Below are positions 22,253 to 31,484 of a DNA stretch of 64,000 nucleotides, piece by piece. The stretch's first letter is position 1. Every line of letters begins with the position of its first letter. Source of the DNA: Rhizobium sp. NFR03. GTDB taxonomy: Bacteria; Pseudomonadota; Alphaproteobacteria; Rhizobiales; Rhizobiaceae. Location of the stretch: contig NZ_FOGR01000010.1 in NCBI RefSeq assembly GCF_900111275.1, positions 62,001 through 126,000 on the forward strand. The letters run 5' to 3'. Below the pieces are notes generated by a model. That model was not told where the DNA came from, made no database searches, and was given only the letters and a program-made list of their open reading frames with translations. A program made the translations under genes and the position numbers.

Positions 22253-23671
22253 CTACCCTGTCCGGTCGCCCTTGTCGGCCGGATAGGGGGTCGTCAGGAG
22301 GATCAGGAGCCCGATGACGAGGAACGCGATCAGCGCCATCATCCCGATGCGCGCGGAACCCGTGGCGAGCGTCAGGGTCGCAACGCTGGCCGGCGCCAGA
22401 AACGAGGTTGCCCGACCCGACAGAGCGTAGAGGCCGAAATAGCGGCCGGCCTCTTCCGGTTCCACACTGCGGGCAAGGTACGAGCGGGCGGAGGCTTGCA
22501 CCGGGCCGAATGCGATGCCGACAAGCAGGCCGAAAAGGATATAGGCTTTCTCCGCCGCCGTGCCGAACAGACAGTTGCTATCGGCGGTTGAGAGTTGCAC
22601 GAGCCCGAACAGCGTAAAGCCGGGCCCTGTCGAGACGATGCCGATGGTGGCGACGATCAGGCTCAGCAGGCTGAGAACGACGATGGTCTTTGAGCCAAGC
22701 GCCGTATCGAGCTTGCTGGCAAACAGGCACCCGCCAATCGCCACGACGTTGAGAATGATGCCGTAGAGCCCAAGCTCAAGCGTCCGCCATGCGAACATGC
22801 CCGCCGCAAACGTCCCACCCAAAGCCAGAAGGCCGTTGACGCCGTCCTGAAAGATCATCCGGGCGATCAGAAACGTCAGGATGCCGCGCCGTTGCCGCAG
22901 GCCGAGGACCGTGCTTTTCAGGTCGGCAAGTCCCTCTGCAATCGCACGCCTTGCCGGTGTCGTCGTTTTCGGTGCGTCCGGTGTGAACAGGAACATCGGG
23001 AGGATGAACAGCGCATACCAAAGGGCCGCCAATGGTCCGGTGATGCGGGCATCAGCGCCGGTTGCTGGATCGAGGCCGAAGAGCGGGGCAATGCCGAGCG
23101 CCGTCAGTCCCGTCTCCGGACTGCCGGCTAAGAGAGCAACGACCGCGATCAGCACGATCATGCCCCCGAGATAGCCGATGCCCCAGGCGATGTTGGAGAT
23201 ACGGCCAGTGTCTTCCGGCGGCACCAGCCGCGGCATCATGCTGTCGTTGAAGACGATGGAAAACTCGGCTGCGATCGATGCGAGCACGATGCAGATGAAG
23301 GGCAGGACCAGCGGCGAGCCCGGCACCGCGAACCAGAGGGCCGACAGGGCCGAAATCTTGATGATCGCGAAGCCGGCAATCCAGGGCTTTCGTGCGCCCG
23401 TTGCGTCTGCCAGGGAGCCGAGGATCGGCGACATCACGGCGATGACGATGCCGGAAACGGTGAGCGTATAGCCCCACATTGCCTGTCCCGCTGCCGGATT
23501 GTCCGTCAGGCGGGAGACGAAGTAGGGGCCGAAGATGAAGGTGATGACGACGGTGAAGAAGGGCTGCGCCGCCAGATCGAACAGCATCCAGCCCCAGAGG
23601 CCGGCGCGGGCAACCTTGCCCCCGCCTGCCAGGTCCCGGCTTGCGCGTTCTCCCTCCACCGTTCCGGCCAT
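22253..23671 (-). CDS. UMF1-type major facilitator transporter
   Basis: The 472-residue protein has about 12 membrane segments and the N-terminal signature of the UMF1/Atg22-like branch (GLWGWMLFDLAAQPFFTVVITFIFGPYF), followed by GSLADATGARKPWI. Relatives in bacteria are annotated as exporters of unknown substrate; fungal Atg22 exports amino acids from vacuoles. The start overlaps the glutamate dehydrogenase stop by one base (TGATG), so the two are translationally coupled. That makes an amino-acid-related substrate plausible but unproven. Confidence 0.85.
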   Translation of the reverse strand: MAGTVEGERASRDLAGGGKVARAGLWGWMLFDLAAQPFFTVVITFIFGPYFVSRLTDNPAAGQAMWGYTLTVSGIVIAVMSPILGSLADATGARKPWIAGFAIIKISALSALWFAVPGSPLVLPFICIVLASIAAEFSIVFNDSMMPRLVPPEDTGRISNIAWGIGYLGGMIVLIAVVALLAGSPETGLTALGIAPLFGLDPATGADARITGPLAALWYALFILPMFLFTPDAPKTTTPARRAIAEGLADLKSTVLGLRQRRGILTFLIARMIFQDGVNGLLALGGTFAAGMFAWRTLELGLYGIILNVVAIGGCLFASKLDTALGSKTIVVLSLLSLIVATIGIVSTGPGFTLFGLVQLSTADSNCLFGTAAEKAYILFGLLVGIAFGPVQASARSYLARSVEPEEAGRYFGLYALSGRATSFLAPASVATLTLATGSARIGMMALIAFLVIGLLILLTTPYPADKGDRTG

Positions 23672-26600
23672 CAGCCGGCCCGGTCTTCGGCGAGATCGCT
23701 CAGCAGGCCCGCCGCCACGGTGATCTTCGCAAGCGTCGTCTCTCCCTTCTCGGTCATCTGGGCCAGCTGCGTCACGACGCGGTTGAAGCGGTCGGCGTCT
23801 CCTTCCTGCCAGGCGATGACCGGTTCCTTCTCGCCCTTGCGCTGGGTCAGGGCGGCGATGGTGATGGCGCGGCGGGCGTCGGCGATATCGCTGACGCTGC
23901 GGGCGAGCGCCATCGCCTCATAGGGGTCGGTGGTGATGATACGCTCGGCCGAGGCCAGAAGCCGGCCGACCTTGAGGCTCTGCGTCACCGCGAAATAGCT
24001 CTGTGCCGTACGGGCAAGCGATGTTCCCGCAACCGACGAGATCTGCATGATCTCCGGCACGAGCGTGATGAGAAACAGCCGCGCGATGTCCTGCGCGAGC
24101 GCTTCCGGAACACCCTTTTCGACAAGGGCTGCGGCGCGGGCCTCGATCTCTGCGACCGCCTCGTCCGGCACGGCGCCGTGTGCGGCCGTGGTCAACTTCT
24201 CCAGCGCCTTGCGCAGCTTGTCGATCGCCTGCCCGAGAGGGCCGGTGCTGGCTCGGGTCCGAAGCGTGCGCTCGGTGACGATCGCGAAGATGCGGCCGAC
24301 ATCCTGATAGAGCTCGTTCTGGACAGAGCCGGGCACCACATTGTCGAGAGCATCGATCGCACGGTAAAGGCGCGGCAGGTCATAGCCGTCGCGCGTCAGC
24401 ACGGCGGCCTTGACCACATCGGCCGGCAGAAAGCCCGTCTGGTCGATCATGGTCGAAACGAAAGCCGGACCGCCGCGGTTGATCACGTCGTTGCAGAGCA
24501 GTGTGGCGATGATCTCGCGCCGGAGGCGGTGGGTCTCGATATCTCCCTGATGCGCCTTCTGCATCTTGCCCGGGAAGTAGCCGATCAGCGTTTCATGGAA
24601 ATAGGGATCGTCCGGGAGATCGCTATCGACGATCTCGTCAAAGAGCACGATCTTGGCATAGGAGAGCAGCACGCCGATCTCGGCCCGGGTCAGCGCCTTG
24701 CCGGACTGGTAGCGCTCGCTGAGCGCGCTGTCGTTGGGCAGAACCTCTACCTTGCGGTTCAGCAGTCCTTCCGCCTCAAGCCGCGTCATGAGGCGAGCGA
24801 GCGACGTGCGGTTGGCAGCACCCTGCATCTCGGTCAGCGAGATGGCGAGCGATTGCTGGTAGTTGTTATTGAGAACCAGAGACGCGACCTCGTCCGTCAT
24901 CGAGGCCAGCAGCGTGTTGCGCTTGTCGCGTGTCAGGCGGCCGTCGCGCATGGCGGACGCCAGCGCGATCTTGATATTGACCTCGACGTCGGACGAGTTG
25001 ACGCCGGCCGAATTGTCGATGGCGTCGGAATTGCAGCGGCCGCCGGCAAGACCGAAGGCGATGCGGCCGCGTTGCGTGACGCCGAGATTGGCGCCCTCCC
25101 CGATGACGCGCGCGCCGACCTCGTCCGCCGTGATGCGGATCGGGTCGTTCGCGCGGTCGCCGACATCGGCGTCGTTCTCGGTCGGGCCACGCACATAGGT
25201 GCCGATGCCGCCGAACCAGAGCAGGTCGACACGCGCCTTCAGGATGGCCGTCAGGATCTCGAACGGCGTCGCCTGTGTTTTCTCAAGCCCGATGGCGGCT
25301 GCCGCTTCCGGGGTCAGCTTCACCGATTTCTCGGTCCGCGGAATGATCATGCCACCCTTCGACAGGACGGAGCGGTCATAATCCTGCCAGCTCGAGCGTG
25401 GCAGCGCGAACAGCCGCTCGCGCTCGGCAAAGGATGCCGCAATGTCGGGGTCGGGATCGATGATGATGTCGCGGTGGTCGAAGGCGCCGATGAGGCGGAT
25501 CTGGCGCGACAGCAGCATGCCGTTGCCGAACACGTCGCCGGACATGTCGCCGACGCCCACGACGCTGAACGGCGTCGTCTGGATATCGATGTTCATCTCG
25601 CGGAAGTGGCGCTTGACCGTTTCCCAGGCGCCGCGCGCCGTGATGCCCATTTTCTTGTGGTCGTAGCCGGCGGAGCCGCCGGAGGCGAAGGCATCGTCGA
25701 GCCAGAAGCCGGCGTCCTGCGCAAGCCCGTTGGCGGTGTCGGAGAAGGTGGCCGTGCCCTTGTCGGCGGCGACGACGAAATACGGATCGTCACCATCCAG
25801 CCGCAATGTATTCGCCGGGGGTACGATCTCCTGATCGACGATGTTGTCGGTAATCGACAGCATCGTGCGGATATAGGTCTTGTAGGCCTCGGTGCCGACG
25901 CGGAAGATCTCGTCGCGCGTGCCGCCGGTCGGCAGAAGCTTCGGAAAGAAGCCGCCCTTGGCGCCGACGGGCACGATCACGGCATTCTTGACCTGCTGCG
26001 CCTTCACCAGCCCGAGCACTTCGGTGCGATAGTCCTGTGCCCGGTCCGACCAGCGCAGGCCGCCACGGGCCACCTTGCCGAAGCGCAGATGGACACCCTC
26101 GACCTCGACGCCATAGACGAAGATCTCGCGGAAGGGCCGCGGTTCCGGCAGGCCGTCGAGGAGCTTCGGATCGAACTTGAACGCGAGCATGATACGCGGT
26201 TCGCCCGCTTCGTCGCGCTGGAAATAATTGGTGCGCAACGTCGAGAGAACGGCGTTCATCATGCGTCGGAGAATACGGTCCTCGTCGAGGCTGGGAACGG
26301 CGTTCAGCGCCTCTTCGAGGCTCGTCTGAAGGCTGGACACCGCGCCTGTTCGCGCCTTTTCCTCTGTCGTCGGATCCATGCGCGCCACGAAGAGCCGGAA
26401 GATGTCGGCAGAGATCGCGGGATATTTGTTCAGCGTTTCCGCAATCAGCCCCTGAGAATAGGGAATTCCGGCCTGACGGAGATAGCGCGCATAGGCGCGC
26501 AGGACCGTGACGTCACGCGCATTGAGGCCGGCAAGCAGGATCAGCCGGTTGAAGGCGTCGTCCTCGATCTTGCCGGTCCAGGCGGAGAGGAAGGCTTCTT

Positions 26601-28503
26601 CAAGCAGCGGGCCCATGGACGAGATGTCGAGCGTCTTTCCATCGCGGTGGATCAGCTCCATGTCGTGGAGAACCACAAGCCGCTCGCCTCTCGCATCGGA
26701 AACGTCGAGGTCGTGGGTCTGCTCGCTGATGACCCGGAAGCCGAGATTTTCGAGCAGAGGCACGCGCTGGGACAGCGAGACCGCGTGATCGGCATGGAAG
26801 ATCTTCAGCTCGAGACGATCCGCGTTCGACGTGTCCTCCCCGGCCGTTTCGGATGGCGCATCCGGTGCCAAATGCGGCCTATGGCGCTCGTAGAAGGCGA
26901 TGCGGATCGGGTCGTCCGTTCGCACGGCAGCGATATCGGGCAGGTCGGCATAGGCCTCCGCAGGGGTGAAGGCTGCCTGATAGCCTTCGTTCACGCTTAG
27001 CGATACGCCGTCGCGGCGGGCCAGCAGATGGAAACGATCGGACCAGCGCGTGACGATCTCGCGCACGGCATCTTCCAGCGTGCTCTGGGCGACCTGAGGC
27101 GTCGTGCCGCCGGAACGGCCTATGATGAAGTGAACGCGGGCGAGCCCGCCGGCCGGAAAGGCCGGATAATAGGCAGAAACCCGTCCTTCATACACATCTT
27201 TGAAGACATTGCCGATGCGCTCGCGCACGCGGGAGTCATACTGTTCGCGCGGCACATAGACGATGATCGAGACGAAGCGATCGAAGCGGTCGATGCGCGG
27301 CAGAACGCGGACGCGCGGACGATCGGCGAGCTCGTTGATTTGCTCGCAGAATGTCTGTAACTCCTCGACGTCGATCTGAAACAGGTCGTCGCGGGGGTAG
27401 GATTCGAGCGTGTTGATCAGCATCTTGCCCGAGTGGCCGTGCGGATCGAAGCCGAAGTGCTCGATGACACGCCGCACTTTCAGTCGCAGCAACGGGATGT
27501 CGGAGGCCGAGCGTGTATAGGCCGTGGAGGTGAAAAGACCGACCACCCGCAGCTCGCCGATCACCTTGCCCTCTGCATCGAAGCGCTTGATGCCGATGTA
27601 ATCCATATAGGCGCGGCGGTGGACGACGGCTTTCGTGTTCGCCTTGGTGACGATCAGGAAATCGGGACCCTGCAGGAAGGCGAGAATTTCAGGCGTGGTG
27701 ACCACGGCGTCATGACCCTGCCGCAGGACGCGGACATTCGGATCGGAGAGGATGCCGAGGCCATGACCGGTGCCGCGATCGAGCGTCGCTTTCTCGCCAT
27801 CGCCGGAATAGCTGTATTCGCGCATGCCGAGGAAGGTGAAGTTGTCGTCGCGCAGCCATTTCAGGAAGGCGAGCGCCTCCTTCCGGTCGGCGTCGCGGTC
27901 GCTTGCCGTCTGTTCTTCCAGTTCGCTCATGGCTTCGCCAAGGAGCGCCTTCATCGGCTCCCAGTCGCCGACGGCCTGGTGAACCTGAGCAAGGACGGTC
28001 TCGATCCCGGCAACCAGCGCTTTTGCTTCTTCGGGTACGAGATGACTGAGGTGGATCTGGATATGGCTGACACGATCGGCCGGATCGCTCTCCTCCTCGG
28101 GATCGAAGAGCACGGGCTCGGCACCCTTCGAAACCACGAGGATCGGGTGGACGGCGAGCGAAAGGTCGCGGTGGCGGCTCGTGACCTCGCCCATGATGGA
28201 GTCATAGAGGAAGGGCATGTTGCGGTCGGTCACGCAAAGGACGGAAACCGGCGCGCCGCCGGGCTTCACGCTCTCCAGATCCGTCACGGTCACGCGGGAT
28301 GTGTCCCTCTTGCGAGCGGTCACTTCCCTGTAGGCATGGGCGGCGGCGGCGGCAAGCATGCTGGCGTCATAGGCGGCGATATCGTCGGGACTCGCGCGTC
28401 CAAAGAGGATGGCCGGCGACAGGAAGGGTTGGCCAAGGCGTTCCGCCGCCTGCTCGATCTCACCGATCAGCCGCGTTTTCTTCGGATGATGTCGTGTGCC
28501 CAT
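23671..28503 (-). CDS. gdhB: NAD-specific glutamate dehydrogenase, large (180-kDa) class
   Basis: Converts glutamate to 2-oxoglutarate and ammonia with NAD, mainly for glutamate catabolism. At 1610 residues it belongs to the large class found in proteobacteria and actinomycetes. The long N-terminal half holds ACT-like regulatory modules. The catalytic core carries RGGLRWSDRAQDYRTEVLGL, VPVGAKGGFFPK with the substrate-binding lysine, and the nucleotide fold with VGVGDMSGDVFGNG. It diverges from pdxY across 228 bases, and a UMF1 transporter gene overlaps its end. A long open frame on the opposite strand is a composition artefact. Confidence 0.95.
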   Translation of the reverse strand: MGTRHHPKKTRLIGEIEQAAERLGQPFLSPAILFGRASPDDIAAYDASMLAAAAAHAYREVTARKRDTSRVTVTDLESVKPGGAPVSVLCVTDRNMPFLYDSIMGEVTSRHRDLSLAVHPILVVSKGAEPVLFDPEEESDPADRVSHIQIHLSHLVPEEAKALVAGIETVLAQVHQAVGDWEPMKALLGEAMSELEEQTASDRDADRKEALAFLKWLRDDNFTFLGMREYSYSGDGEKATLDRGTGHGLGILSDPNVRVLRQGHDAVVTTPEILAFLQGPDFLIVTKANTKAVVHRRAYMDYIGIKRFDAEGKVIGELRVVGLFTSTAYTRSASDIPLLRLKVRRVIEHFGFDPHGHSGKMLINTLESYPRDDLFQIDVEELQTFCEQINELADRPRVRVLPRIDRFDRFVSIIVYVPREQYDSRVRERIGNVFKDVYEGRVSAYYPAFPAGGLARVHFIIGRSGGTTPQVAQSTLEDAVREIVTRWSDRFHLLARRDGVSLSVNEGYQAAFTPAEAYADLPDIAAVRTDDPIRIAFYERHRPHLAPDAPSETAGEDTSNADRLELKIFHADHAVSLSQRVPLLENLGFRVISEQTHDLDVSDARGERLVVLHDMELIHRDGKTLDISSMGPLLEEAFLSAWTGKIEDDAFNRLILLAGLNARDVTVLRAYARYLRQAGIPYSQGLIAETLNKYPAISADIFRLFVARMDPTTEEKARTGAVSSLQTSLEEALNAVPSLDEDRILRRMMNAVLSTLRTNYFQRDEAGEPRIMLAFKFDPKLLDGLPEPRPFREIFVYGVEVEGVHLRFGKVARGGLRWSDRAQDYRTEVLGLVKAQQVKNAVIVPVGAKGGFFPKLLPTGGTRDEIFRVGTEAYKTYIRTMLSITDNIVDQEIVPPANTLRLDGDDPYFVVAADKGTATFSDTANGLAQDAGFWLDDAFASGGSAGYDHKKMGITARGAWETVKRHFREMNIDIQTTPFSVVGVGDMSGDVFGNGMLLSRQIRLIGAFDHRDIIIDPDPDIAASFAERERLFALPRSSWQDYDRSVLSKGGMIIPRTEKSVKLTPEAAAAIGLEKTQATPFEILTAILKARVDLLWFGGIGTYVRGPTENDADVGDRANDPIRITADEVGARVIGEGANLGVTQRGRIAFGLAGGRCNSDAIDNSAGVNSSDVEVNIKIALASAMRDGRLTRDKRNTLLASMTDEVASLVLNNNYQQSLAISLTEMQGAANRTSLARLMTRLEAEGLLNRKVEVLPNDSALSERYQSGKALTRAEIGVLLSYAKIVLFDEIVDSDLPDDPYFHETLIGYFPGKMQKAHQGDIETHRLRREIIATLLCNDVINRGGPAFVSTMIDQTGFLPADVVKAAVLTRDGYDLPRLYRAIDALDNVVPGSVQNELYQDVGRIFAIVTERTLRTRASTGPLGQAIDKLRKALEKLTTAAHGAVPDEAVAEIEARAAALVEKGVPEALAQDIARLFLITLVPEIMQISSVAGTSLARTAQSYFAVTQSLKVGRLLASAERIITTDPYEAMALARSVSDIADARRAITIAALTQRKGEKEPVIAWQEGDADRFNRVVTQLAQMTEKGETTLAKITVAAGLLSDLAEDRAG

Positions 28504-28731
28504 GATGCTTCGTCCTCCAGCCGTTGTTTGGCCTGAACCTAGCAGAACAAATCGCTTTTGCGACCGCTAAGCCTGCCTGTTTCTGTCAAAGCGCCGATGG
28601 CGTCCTGTCGTACGGATCGGATACCGGGGTCGCCGGGATCAAACGTACATGCTCTCCTTCCATGTGCAGTTGACAGCAGCATGACCGTCGGGCGATCTGG
28701 CGACAGAGCCTTCGAGAGAAAGACCTGCTGC

Positions 28732-29607
28732 ATGTCCGAGACCGCCGCCGGTGCCGTCATTGTCATCTCCAGCCATGTCATGCGGGGATCCGTTGGCAAT
28801 CGGGCAGCCGTTTTCGCGCTGGAGACGCTGGGATTTACGGTATGGGCCGTACCGACCGTCATTATGCCCTGGCATCCCGGTCATGGACGCTCGACACGGA
28901 TGGCGATCGATCCGGATACGTTCGATGCGATGCTTCGCGATCTCGCTGCATCTCCCTGGGTGGGAGAGGTCCGCGCCGTATTGTCCGGCTATCTCGGCAA
29001 TGCGCAGCAGGTCGAGGCGGTGGCCCGGCTGGTCGAGGCGCTCAAGGAGCGCAACCCGCACCTTATCTATGCCTGCGACCCCGTCATTGGCGATCGCGGC
29101 GATCTCTACGTGCCGGAAGCGGTGGCCACGGGTATCCGGGACAGGCTGCTGCCGCTGGCGGGGCTCGCCACACCCAACCGGTTCGAGCTGTCGTGGCTCT
29201 CCAATGCTGCGCTCGACAGCAATGCGGCCATTCTGGATGCGGCGCTCGCGCTCGGGCCATCGCGCATGCTGGTCACGTCGGCGGTCGCGATGATGAACGG
29301 CAGCACCGGCAATCTTTACCTCTCCGGTCATCATGCCCTGCTTGCCGAGCATCGCCTGGTCGATAATCCGCCAAACGGGACGGGCGACCTGATGGCCGCG
29401 CTCTTTCTGGGGAGGCTGCTGGAAGGCCAGAGCGAGGAGAAGGCGTTGCAACTGGCGACTGCCAGCGTGTTCGAGATGGTCGCCCGCTCGGCGCGACGCG
29501 GCGCGGACGAGCTGACGCTGCAGCAGGACGCGCATTGCCTGACCGGACCGATGTCCCTGGTGCAGATGCGGCGACTGATGCATCCCGCGCAGACACGAAA
29601 GCGCTGA
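28732..29607 (+). CDS. pdxY: Pyridoxal / pyridoxamine kinase
   Basis: Phosphorylates vitamin B6 vitamers in the PLP salvage pathway. From ATG 28732 the product is 291 residues. It shows the ribokinase-like fold with an N-terminal VIVISSHVMRGSVGNRAA, the VIGDRGDLYVPE segment, and the C-terminal anion-hole motif NGTGDLMAALFLG carrying the catalytic aspartate. The frame remains open upstream to 28558, but those residues are not family-like. A GAGAGA stretch about 13 bases before the ATG is a weak ribosome site. Confidence 0.92.
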   Translation: MSETAAGAVIVISSHVMRGSVGNRAAVFALETLGFTVWAVPTVIMPWHPGHGRSTRMAIDPDTFDAMLRDLAASPWVGEVRAVLSGYLGNAQQVEAVARLVEALKERNPHLIYACDPVIGDRGDLYVPEAVATGIRDRLLPLAGLATPNRFELSWLSNAALDSNAAILDAALALGPSRMLVTSAVAMMNGSTGNLYLSGHHALLAEHRLVDNPPNGTGDLMAALFLGRLLEGQSEEKALQLATASVFEMVARSARRGADELTLQQDAHCLTGPMSLVQMRRLMHPAQTRKR

Positions 29608-29731
29608 TGCTCAACCTGCGCACGTGGTCTTCGTGCCCGTGGCGGCGCGAATTAACCCAGCTCGCCGCGTTACTCTTGCCTCTTCGGGCAAACGGCGCTT
29701 AAACACGGGACAGCAAAAAGGGCACAGGCAC

Positions 29732-30373
29732 ATGTATCAATTTCCAGAGCACCTTCTCGGCGGTTATCAGAAGTTCATGAGCGGCCGGTTTTCCGAGCAG
29801 CAGGCGCGTTACAAGACGCTGGCTGAAGCCGGACAGCAGCCGAAAACGCTGATTGTCGCCTGTTGCGACTCCCGCGCCGCGCCGGAAACCATCTTCGACA
29901 GCGGGCCGGGCGAACTTTTCGTGGTGCGCAACGTCGCCAACATGGTTCCGCCTTACGAGCCCGATGGCCAGTATCATTCGACCTCGGCGGCGCTGGAATT
30001 CGCGGTCCAGTCGCTGCGCGTCAAGGACATCGTGGTTATGGGTCACGGCCGCTGCGGCGGTATCAAGGCGGTGCTCGACAGCAGCGCCGAGCCTTTGTCG
30101 CCTGGCGACTTCATCGGCAAATGGATGAACTTGCTGAAGCCCGCGGCCGAGCAGATCGCAGGCAATGACATCATGACGGCGGCAGAGCGTCAGCGCGCGA
30201 TGGAGCATGTGTCGATCCGCAATTCCATCGTCAACCTGCGCACGTTCCCCTGCGTCCAGATCCTCGAGCAGCGCGGCAAGCTGCAGCTGCACGGTGCCTG
30301 GTTCGATATTTCGACCGGTGAACTGTGGGTGATGGATCCGAAGTCGGGTGATTTCGCTAGGCCTGGAACCTGA
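29732..30373 (+). CDS. Beta-class carbonic anhydrase
   Basis: Zinc enzyme interconverting CO2 and bicarbonate. From ATG 29732 it is 213 residues. The first zinc cysteine with its Asp-Arg dyad is in VACCDSRAAPE (C44, D46, R48), and the His and second Cys are in VMGHGRCGGIKA. FVVRNVANMVPP is another family block. An AAAAAGGG stretch lies about 9 bases before the ATG; the open frame extends to 29624 without family similarity. A hairpin terminator follows. Confidence 0.94.
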   Translation: MYQFPEHLLGGYQKFMSGRFSEQQARYKTLAEAGQQPKTLIVACCDSRAAPETIFDSGPGELFVVRNVANMVPPYEPDGQYHSTSAALEFAVQSLRVKDIVVMGHGRCGGIKAVLDSSAEPLSPGDFIGKWMNLLKPAAEQIAGNDIMTAAERQRAMEHVSIRNSIVNLRTFPCVQILEQRGKLQLHGAWFDISTGELWVMDPKSGDFARPGT

Positions 30374-30397
30374 TCACGCATTCTGGATCGACACGAT

Positions 30398-30431
30398 AAA
30401 AGGCTGCATGGTTGACCATCGCAGCCTTTTT
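30398..30431 (+). terminator. Rho-independent terminator after the carbonic anhydrase gene
   Basis: Stem of AAAAGGCTGC with GCAGCCTTTT plus an inner ATGG/CCAT extension, followed by a T run. Confidence 0.88.
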
Positions 30432-30455
30432 CATGCTTCTGCGTGAGCCGCATAC

Positions 30456-30488
30456 GAAAAAGCCCCGGAACGCATCGGCGCCGGGGCT
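30456..30488 (-). terminator. Rho-independent terminator for the MltB-like gene
   Basis: Stem AGCCCCGG/CCGGGGCT (30461-30468 with 30481-30488) with an A run on the plus strand, which is a T run on the minus strand. It lies just after the gene ending at 30514. Confidence 0.85.
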
Positions 30489-30513
30489 CGTCCGTCAGAA
30501 AAATCCGATAATG

Positions 30514-31320
30514 TCAGCCGTCGATGTCGGCAGCGATCTGGGCGATGGCCTGCTGGTAGACGCTGGCTGCGTTCCAACCCTGAATGGCGCCGAAATTGGC
30601 CTGGCCTGGCTGATAGCCGCCACCTGCCCGCCAGCCGTGGCCGCGCAGGAAGTTTGCCGTGGAGGCCAGCGCATCGGCCTTGGAGCGAACCATGTCGACA
30701 TGGCCGTTGCCATCGCCATCGACGCCGTACTTCACGACGTTTGCAGGAAGAAACTGCGTCTGCCCGATTTCGCCATGGGCGGCGCCACGGGCATCCGTGG
30801 ACAGATCGCCGCGCTGGACGAGCGTCAGGGCCGCATAAAGCTGATCGGTGAAATAGTCCGAACGACGGCAGTCATAAGCGAGTGTCGATACGGCCGAGAG
30901 CGTGTGCTCCTTGCCCAAGAAGCCGCCGAATCCGGTTTCCATGCCCCAGATCGCGATCAGCGGGCCGGCCGGCACGCCGTAGCGCTGTTCGATAGAGGAA
31001 AAGAGAGCCGCGTTCTGGGCCTTCATTTTCTTGCCACGCGATATGATGGCAGCGCCACCGCGTTTTTTCATGAACTCGTTCAGCGAGAGCTTGAAGCTTT
31101 TCTGACCGCGATCGGCGCGAATGGTGGCCGCGTTGTACTTTACGTTGGCGAAGGCGCGGTCGAGGACGGCGGGGCTGATGCGGCCGGAGGCCTCCTGCTT
31201 GAAGTCCTGAACCCAGGCGTCGAAGCCGGCAGACGTGTTGCCACAGCTGGCAGCAAATGCCGCCTGCGGTGCGAGGGCGGCTAGCGCAAGGCCTGCCAGT
31301 GCGAACGTCTTCTTCAGCAT
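30514..31320 (-). CDS. MltB-like lytic murein transglycosylase
   Basis: Cleaves the beta-1,4 bond of peptidoglycan with formation of anhydromuramic acid. The product is 268 residues from ATG 31320. A Sec signal peptide (KKTFALAGLALAALAPQAAFA) is followed by the mature protein beginning SCGNTSAGF. The catalytic glutamate is in AIWGMETGFGGFLG. The SLT_2-type continuation HTLSAVSTLAYDCRR and GEIGQTQFLPANVVKYGVDGDG follows. The open frame extends further upstream, but the signal peptide fixes this start. It lies downstream of asd in the same direction across 164 bases. Confidence 0.92.
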   Translation of the reverse strand: MLKKTFALAGLALAALAPQAAFAASCGNTSAGFDAWVQDFKQEASGRISPAVLDRAFANVKYNAATIRADRGQKSFKLSLNEFMKKRGGAAIISRGKKMKAQNAALFSSIEQRYGVPAGPLIAIWGMETGFGGFLGKEHTLSAVSTLAYDCRRSDYFTDQLYAALTLVQRGDLSTDARGAAHGEIGQTQFLPANVVKYGVDGDGNGHVDMVRSKADALASTANFLRGHGWRAGGGYQPGQANFGAIQGWNAASVYQQAIAQIAADIDG

Positions 31321-31387
31321 AAAAAACCCCGTAGCCCTGCTTCTGATGGTCGACAACCTTGCCGTCTGGCAGAGGCAGCGCCTTGAT

Positions 31388-31401
31388 GTTTCACGTGAAT
31401 C
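31388..31401. promoter_or_regulatory. parS-like site 4 (one mismatch)
   Basis: GTTTCACGTGAATC differs from the perfect palindrome at one position. It lies between asd and the MltB-like gene, about 25 kb from parA. Confidence 0.65.
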
Positions 31402-31484
31402 CGTCCGTGAGCGTCCGTCTTCAAATTTTCGGTAACCCGCCATTCCTGTCCCGGCGGCGGATTACCTCGTCTCTCTGCCGTCTA

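Noticed and set aside
23641-27000. A 1119-codon open frame opposite the glutamate dehydrogenase, with similar long frames opposite ndvB (40582-44871) and leuS (9910-12213).
   Set aside because: They are antisense to well-conserved enzymes, have Arg/Asp/His-rich compositions typical of reversed high-GC codons, and match no family. Third-position GC bias explains them.
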